A stretch of 64,000 nt of DNA. Source: Planctomycetota bacterium. GTDB taxonomy: Bacteria; Planctomycetota; UBA11346. Position 1 is the stretch's first letter. Each line of letters begins with the position of its first letter. The position numbers and the translations under genes are program-made. Below are positions 58,753-64,000 of this stretch, piece by piece. The notes under the pieces were generated by a model, which was not told where the DNA came from, made no database searches, and saw nothing but the letters and a program-made list of their open reading frames with translations. The DNA is taken from positions 1 to 64,000 of the forward strand of contig JANQLF010000116.1 in the NCBI GenBank assembly GCA_028280785.1, in the 5' to 3' direction.

Positions 58753-59557
58753 CTATTTTATTCTCTGCTAACACGGCCAATCGCTGCGAATAATTTATCG
58801 GCGCATGATCGCTTAAATGCTTGGGTGTGCTAAACCATAAAGTTGGATCTTTAAGGCGTTCTTTGAAGCGATCGCGTTTGCGTTCTTCGGTGCCAAGCCA
58901 AAGGGCTTCACCGATATGTTTATAGATAAAACGGTCTTTGCTTGGTGGGAGATGTGTCACGATGTCATCTCTGTTGCAGCAACGTAAATGAAAAATATGT
59001 TCAAATTGTTGTGAAAATGTTTCATCACCAACTCGTGGTGAGCCAAAGGTAAATAAGGCATTGGCTTTACAGGTGAGTGCTGCGATGGAGGCCATTGCGC
59101 CACCGAGGCTGTGACCACAGCAAATTAATTGTTTATAGGTGGGCATGTGTCTTCGTAAATGTTGCCAACATAAATCAAACGCTGCTAAAAATCCAGAATG
59201 AACTTTTCCATAATTGTCAAATTGTTCTAGCAGTGCATCAATATTGCGCAGCCAATTTTTAGGCTGGTTGGTGCCACGAAAGGCGAGTATGCAATTCTCT
59301 TGGTGCATCCAAATGCCTGCAGCAAGGTCTTCCACTTCGCACCAATAGTGTTCGCTGCACTCAATCTGGTCTAATGCGCTCTGTCGTGCATGAGCATTGG
59401 TGTTGTAAGCGAGACGCGAACATTCGCTAAACAACCAGGCAAGCTGATGCTTATTATCCACATCAAAGGCTAATTCCCCAAAGACTGCTGGGCCTTGAAA
59501 GTATTCTTCACTATCGCCTGGCGTAAAAACCGCTGACCATGTCGCATCATCTAGCAT
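58745..59557 (-). CDS. Class 3 lipase-like alpha/beta hydrolase
   Basis: LICCGHSLGGAMASIAAL nucleophile elbow; FTFGSPRVGDETF. Confidence 0.9.
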   Translation of the reverse strand: MLDDATWSAVFTPGDSEEYFQGPAVFGELAFDVDNKHQLAWLFSECSRLAYNTNAHARQSALDQIECSEHYWCEVEDLAAGIWMHQENCILAFRGTNQPKNWLRNIDALLEQFDNYGKVHSGFLAAFDLCWQHLRRHMPTYKQLICCGHSLGGAMASIAALTCKANALFTFGSPRVGDETFSQQFEHIFHLRCCNRDDIVTHLPPSKDRFIYKHIGEALWLGTEERKRDRFKERLKDPTLWFSTPKHLSDHAPINYSQRLAVLAENKIDS

Positions 59558-59631
59558 CGACGTGCAGTCTAGGCGACCAAGAATGGAATCCTATTGCTTG
59601 CTTGCCGCCGACTTTCTGCTGTGATGGACGT

Positions 59632-59817
59632 ATGGCGGTACAAATTCACTTCAGTAGTGATGACGGTGAAGAGATGGAAGAGATGTGGTCGAGTCCCGAT
59701 GCCTTTCACAACTGGGCAATTACTGAGGGCCTCTGCGGATCGTATACCGTTTATGAAGAGGATGAGGATGGCGACTGGATGGTAACCCTTAAAGGTCGGG
59801 TTGAAGGCGGACAATAA
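59632..59817 (+). CDS. Small acidic hypothetical protein
   Basis: MAVQIHFSSDDGEEMEEMW...; tightly followed by 59819. Confidence 0.5.
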   Translation: MAVQIHFSSDDGEEMEEMWSSPDAFHNWAITEGLCGSYTVYEEDEDGDWMVTLKGRVEGGQ

Positions 59818-59818
59818 T

Positions 59819-60298
59819 ATGGCAGTAACCGGCGTTTTGATCGAATTAAATCAATTACTTGTTGATGGACAGGTAGCAGATGATGCAGCCTTTCAATTAA
59901 ACCGATTAAATAAAGCGGGCGTTGCTTTGGCCTTGGTGACGCAGGATCAACAAGCAGATGCTGAAGCTGATGTTTCCTCAATAAGTGCAGATATTCCAAC
60001 GCTATCAGTATTTGGTTTGGCTGATGATGCGCCCGCCTCATGGCAGTGGCCTAAGCCAGCACAATTATTGCGTGCCTGTACTGAAAATGATATCGATATA
60101 TTTAATTCTTGGGTTATTGGTACCTCGCATGATTTATTCCGCGCAGCGAGTCAGGCTGGATTACTTGGTGGTATTTATATCGGTGATGACATGCCTGCAG
60201 AAAATCTTGGTCTACAGGTTTTAAATCATGCGCTGTCACTTGGAGATGCGCCGCGTGTTATGATTCCACCACAGGGTGGATGCTGGCACGATCATTAG
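59819..60298 (+). CDS. Degenerate HAD-like protein
   Basis: GVLIELNQLLVDG and WVIGTSHDLFRAASQAG resemble HAD motifs I and IV with catalytic Asp changed. Confidence 0.5.
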   Translation: MAVTGVLIELNQLLVDGQVADDAAFQLNRLNKAGVALALVTQDQQADAEADVSSISADIPTLSVFGLADDAPASWQWPKPAQLLRACTENDIDIFNSWVIGTSHDLFRAASQAGLLGGIYIGDDMPAENLGLQVLNHALSLGDAPRVMIPPQGGCWHDH

Positions 60299-60307
60299 TG
60301 GTGTGTT

Positions 60308-60712
60308 ATGTGGCAAACTGCAATTGTTCTTAGTATCGTCGGTGCATTAATACTTATACAGCTCTATCGTATGACGCGCGGTTTTCGTCGTTATACCGCA
60401 CGTGAATCACAACAGGCAAGCTGGATGCACTTGTTTCCCGTCAAAGAGCATCAAGAGCTCGTCCATCTCATGCTTGAAGGTTTTAGTCGCTCGTTTCTAT
60501 TTCCTGTTAGTGCTTGTTGGCACTTTCGCCCCGATGATAAAATCGCAGATATTTTAGCGACGACTGATAATAATCACACTGATCATTTACAATACGATAT
60601 GTTTCAAGTGGTTTTACAAGACCTTGGTTTAGAAGAGCGTCCACGATTTGAAGAAGTGGATTTACGCACAGTAGCTGAATTACTCATAGCAGCACGATTT
60701 AATAAGCCATGA
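60308..60712 (+). CDS. Hypothetical protein with N-terminal membrane segment
   Basis: 134 aa; TM at N-terminus; overlaps the next start. Confidence 0.55.
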   Translation: MWQTAIVLSIVGALILIQLYRMTRGFRRYTARESQQASWMHLFPVKEHQELVHLMLEGFSRSFLFPVSACWHFRPDDKIADILATTDNNHTDHLQYDMFQVVLQDLGLEERPRFEEVDLRTVAELLIAARFNKP

Positions 60713-61101
60713 GTGACAAAGAGAATGCCTTTGCTGCGCCACAAAATGATGAGCAAGCGCCGCATAATGACGCTGAATCATTAATTAAAATTCCACACCA
60801 TCTTGCTAAGTGGTTCAATGCGATCGGTACGATTTTTCTTGCTGCATCGGTGTACTTATTTAGTAAGGCCGTCGACGATATGAGTGCCTTGTATTATGTT
60901 CGACTCTTGACCTTCATTGTTGGCTTAACGGCTATGATTATCACCTTTATGTTGAAACCGACCTTAATGACCAGAGACGAGGCACAGCGTTATTATCAAG
61001 AGCGCATTGCAGCCAATCCTGAGCGACGTTCAACATTTTTTCCAGCCACAATTGTGATCGTTATTTTACTGATTGCGTTGTTAATTTTGTTAAGCGATTA
61101 A
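60709..61101 (+). CDS. Hypothetical membrane protein
   Basis: 130 aa with three hydrophobic segments. Confidence 0.55.
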   Translation: MSDKENAFAAPQNDEQAPHNDAESLIKIPHHLAKWFNAIGTIFLAASVYLFSKAVDDMSALYYVRLLTFIVGLTAMIITFMLKPTLMTRDEAQRYYQERIAANPERRSTFFPATIVIVILLIALLILLSD

Positions 61102-63539
61102 ACCCAGTTGTGAATAAAAAAGATACCCAATAAAAGATCGCTCGCTTCTCGTTTGCCAAAGCCACAGTCTCGCCAATTTTGCCTGAGTAAATCTAAATAC
61201 CAAACTCCAACACCAAATCGCTGATTACGCCAAATTAAATCATCGATCAATGCTTTGGCATCACCGCCGAATTGAATGCCGTAATGGAAGGCCGAGAGTC
61301 CAATGGCCATATCAAAAAGCGCATCCGCTGCAGCTTGATTGTCATGAACTTCATAAGCGTGCTCAAAATCCTTGCTGCGTTTAATTAGCCATGCCTGCGC
61401 TTCTTCTAAATTGGGATCTTTGCATTTGCGAACATGCTTGCGGATATCTTTGGACATGCTCTCCACGGCAGTGCCGGGTTCCTCAGATTCGCGATGGAGT
61501 TCTTGATAGAAACGTTCCGGTTCACCAAGCAGGTCACCAATCGCAACGGTTAAACTGCGCTTTAAAATCGGATTATTCGTTTCTTTCATGCGCGGTAATA
61601 TGTCATAAATGGCTGCAATTTCGCCAAGGCGTGCCAAGGCTTCGCTTGAAGCGCTGAGAACTTTGGTGTCTTTACTGTGGTGTAAAATATTGAGTAATGA
61701 TTTTGCGGCGCGGCGATCGCCGATCCAACCAAGCGTGCGCGCTGATTCACTTTGTGTTTCGCGGTCGTGATGATCGAGTTGACCGATTAAGGCATCGACA
61801 GATCTGGTGTTAGCACTTTTGCGAAGCGCGCGTGCAATATGAGGATTTAAATCAGTGTGTGGATCATCGAGTTTACATATTAACGCATCGATAGCATCGG
61901 GGCTACCAATGGCGCCGAGGGCATAAACAGCCTGCTCACGTACATCGGTGGAGGCATCATCAAGTTGCTGAATTAAATCACTAACCGCAATAGCAGTATG
62001 TTGTTGACCGAGGGTGCGCGCTGATGCAGCCCGGGCTCCTGGATTTTTACCACGACTGAGCATATAAATGTGATAAATAGATTTGCCGAGTCGTAGTGGA
62101 TTGAGAACTATCAGTCGTTTTAAAGCATCGCTAATACTCAGTTCGTTGGCGCAGGGGCGAATAAAAAATAATAAGGGCGCAGCAACCAAAACCGTAACGG
62201 TGAAAAACCCAATCATTTGCAAATGAATAAAATCAAGTGGCATCCCTAGCGGTAAGATAATTTCACTTGGATAGGCTTGCATATAATCAATGAGTGTACC
62301 GCCGATGATAGGACCGATGGCACCAGCGACACCAATGATGGTCATGAAGACGGCCATCGCTAAGGAGCGACCTGCTTTCGGTGAGAGAGAGGTGCATAAG
62401 TTTAATTGTGAAAGCATGACGCCAGAGCCAAAGGCACCACCTAAAAAGAACCCAGGCATCATCAGCCACACAATATTTGGCATGACATAATTATTAAGCC
62501 ATGGGATGTGTGCGCAGATTGAATTAACGACTGGAATATTTGCACTCAGCGTACTGATGCTATTGGTGCCCGGCATGGCTAAAAACCAGGTTAAGCCAAT
62601 AAAAACACAACAGACCATTGAAATAATGCCGAAGATACGTGAGCCGATGCGATCAATAATGTAGCCCCACATCATCGAGGTGCAGACTGCTCCAAGTGAG
62701 GCGACAATCATTAATAAAGCTTGTTGTGAATAGGTGACTTGAAAGCTGCGCTCTAAATAAATAACACCAAAAGCCCCAACGATACCCGCACCAAAGGCCC
62801 AGGCAGCCATCGATAAACACAATAGTAAAAAGTCGCGTTGCTTCAGCGGTTCGAGGATGCGCTTGCTAAACGATTCATGAGGATTGCTGTTAATCGCCTT
62901 GGGTTCAGGTACGCGCAAATGAATCACTAAATCAATGGCCCCTAAAATTATGGCTACACCAAAGACAACGATAAAGCCAATGTTTTGTCCATCATACGTA
63001 TCTAAAATAAATCCAGCAAATGCAGCAGCTACTAAACCAGCAAAGGTGATCCATAATTGACGACTAGCCCAAAAACGGCTGCGTTTTTTATCTGGCACTA
63101 AGTCTGCCATCCAGCTCAGCCATAATGGCGCAGACATATGTCCCAACGCAAAACTACAGGCCAAGGTAATAATTGTAATCCAGGCAACGGTACTGAGATC
63201 CATGCCCATCATTAATGCGGCTAGAGGAATTAATAATAATAAACGATGCAGTAATGCTAAATAAAACCAAATGTATTTGCGACTATTGGAACGTTCGGCC
63301 CATAAGGTAGCTGGTATTTGCACGCACATAGTTATTTGAAAACAAGTACCAATTAAACCAATCATCAAGCCACTGGCACCAAGATGTTCCATGAACATGG
63401 CCATCGGAAATTGCAGCACATAGGTAATCCAAATGATCCCAATAGATCCGGCTAGGACATTTAAACGAAGTCCTTGGCGAATACGACGATGGCTTATGTG
63501 ATCGCCTTGCGGCGTCAGTAGGGCCTGGGATATACTCAT
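61098..63539 (-). CDS. MFS transporter fused to HEAT-repeat domain
   Basis: 12-TM-like N-terminal part; C-terminal DVREQAVYALGAIGSPDAIDALICKLDD and ETQSESARTLGWIGDRRAAKSLLNIL HEAT units. Confidence 0.85.
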   Translation of the reverse strand: MSISQALLTPQGDHISHRRIRQGLRLNVLAGSIGIIWITYVLQFPMAMFMEHLGASGLMIGLIGTCFQITMCVQIPATLWAERSNSRKYIWFYLALLHRLLLLIPLAALMMGMDLSTVAWITIITLACSFALGHMSAPLWLSWMADLVPDKKRSRFWASRQLWITFAGLVAAAFAGFILDTYDGQNIGFIVVFGVAIILGAIDLVIHLRVPEPKAINSNPHESFSKRILEPLKQRDFLLLCLSMAAWAFGAGIVGAFGVIYLERSFQVTYSQQALLMIVASLGAVCTSMMWGYIIDRIGSRIFGIISMVCCVFIGLTWFLAMPGTNSISTLSANIPVVNSICAHIPWLNNYVMPNIVWLMMPGFFLGGAFGSGVMLSQLNLCTSLSPKAGRSLAMAVFMTIIGVAGAIGPIIGGTLIDYMQAYPSEIILPLGMPLDFIHLQMIGFFTVTVLVAAPLLFFIRPCANELSISDALKRLIVLNPLRLGKSIYHIYMLSRGKNPGARAASARTLGQQHTAIAVSDLIQQLDDASTDVREQAVYALGAIGSPDAIDALICKLDDPHTDLNPHIARALRKSANTRSVDALIGQLDHHDRETQSESARTLGWIGDRRAAKSLLNILHHSKDTKVLSASSEALARLGEIAAIYDILPRMKETNNPILKRSLTVAIGDLLGEPERFYQELHRESEEPGTAVESMSKDIRKHVRKCKDPNLEEAQAWLIKRSKDFEHAYEVHDNQAAADALFDMAIGLSAFHYGIQFGGDAKALIDDLIWRNQRFGVGVWYLDLLRQNWRDCGFGKREASDLLLGIFFIHNWV

Positions 63540-63661
63540 AATACTATGCACCAATAACGAAATGCAGTGATAAAAAAATGTATATTACAATTACAAGAAC
63601 AATTAAAATAAAGATTCTGAACGCCGACTTGTATACGTCGGGAACTCAGTGTCTACTCTTT

Positions 63662-63765
63662 ATTTCGGGGCTACGCCCCGGTCCCCCGCATGCTTTGTCT
63701 TCTCTAATTTTTTCCGTTACACTCCAAAAATTCCCTCGCATGTAGCTCGGACCGTTCATCGGCGC
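63662..63765 (-). repeat. Intergenic repeat family R1, copy 4 (inverted)
   Basis: Reverse complement gives GCGCCGATGAACGGTCCGAGCTACATGCGAGGGAATTTTTGGAGTGTAACGGAAAAAATTAGAGAAGACAAAGCATGCGGGGGACCGGGGCGTAGCCCCG. Confidence 0.88.
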
Positions 63766-63792
63766 AGGCAAGCTGCTTACGCAGCTTAAAAA

Positions 63793-64000
63793 CTAGGCGT
63801 TAAATTGATCAGTCCAAAAATCGATTTCATCTTGCGATGGTGGTAATTCATCAATACCGGGCTTATTATCTGGTATATCGTGTAGTGAATGTAAAAAGTC
63901 TACTACCGGTAGTATTTGCGCACCGAACGATTTAACCCGTGTTTGTAAATGACGGTCGTCAGTGACGACGGTAATTAAAGATTTATCTTGATAACTTAAC
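63793..64000 (-). CDS. YacP-like NYN-domain protein, C-terminal part (5' end outside window)
   Basis: Hand translation: LSYQDKSLITVVTDDRHLQTRVKSFGAQILPVVDFLHSLHDIPDNKPGIDELPPSQDEIDFWTDQFNA*. Missing from the ORF track because it lacks a start in the window. Confidence 0.6.
   Translation of the reverse strand, partial: LSYQDKSLITVVTDDRHLQTRVKSFGAQILPVVDFLHSLHDIPDNKPGIDELPPSQDEIDFWTDQFNA

Noticed and set aside
1-64000. tRNA, rRNA, prophage or defence system
   Set aside because: I saw no clear cloverleaf, rRNA segment, phage structural genes, restriction-modification, toxin-antitoxin or CRISPR components. A tRNAscan or DefenseFinder run would be needed to be sure.

Overview
The window looks like chromosomal DNA from a Gram-negative bacterium. 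Evidence: an LpxL/HtrB-type acyltransferase, an Aas-type lipid-recycling protein and lipoproteins. The sulfatase, AraC, PhyH and GH content resembles PVC-type sugar/sulfated-glycan degraders; that taxonomic guess is inference only. I support about 50 protein-coding genes. These include three sulfatases (one truncated at the left edge), a GH78 alpha-L-rhamnosidase, a possible uncharacterised glycosidase, three AraC regulators (two divergent from PhyH dioxygenases), a GntR/LacI-type regulator, CysC/CysQ, a TPR-sulfotransferase, two giant Gly/Asp/Tyr-rich surface-protein paralogs, a flavin-dependent tryptophan-halogenase-like enzyme, a GT8-like glycosyltransferase, an LplT-PlsC-AMP-ligase fusion, a heterodimeric ABC exporter and an MFS-HEAT fusion. 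I saw no rRNA, tRNA, CRISPR array, transposase or prophage. The most interesting items are: (i) the 20-32.6 kb neighbourhood, where PAPS-related genes, a sulfotransferase, a halogenase and a glycosyltransferase surround two paralogous Tyr/Asp/Gly-rich surface proteins (a hypothetical surface-protein modification island); (ii) a four-copy ~105-127 bp intergenic repeat family with a G/C-rich terminal hairpin; (iii) a second family of ACTAGTA-bounded palindromic elements lying just after stop codons; (iv) a terminator hairpin directly upstream of a GNAT gene, suggesting a leader/attenuator or small RNA. All functional calls come from reading the sequence and motifs; no database search was run.
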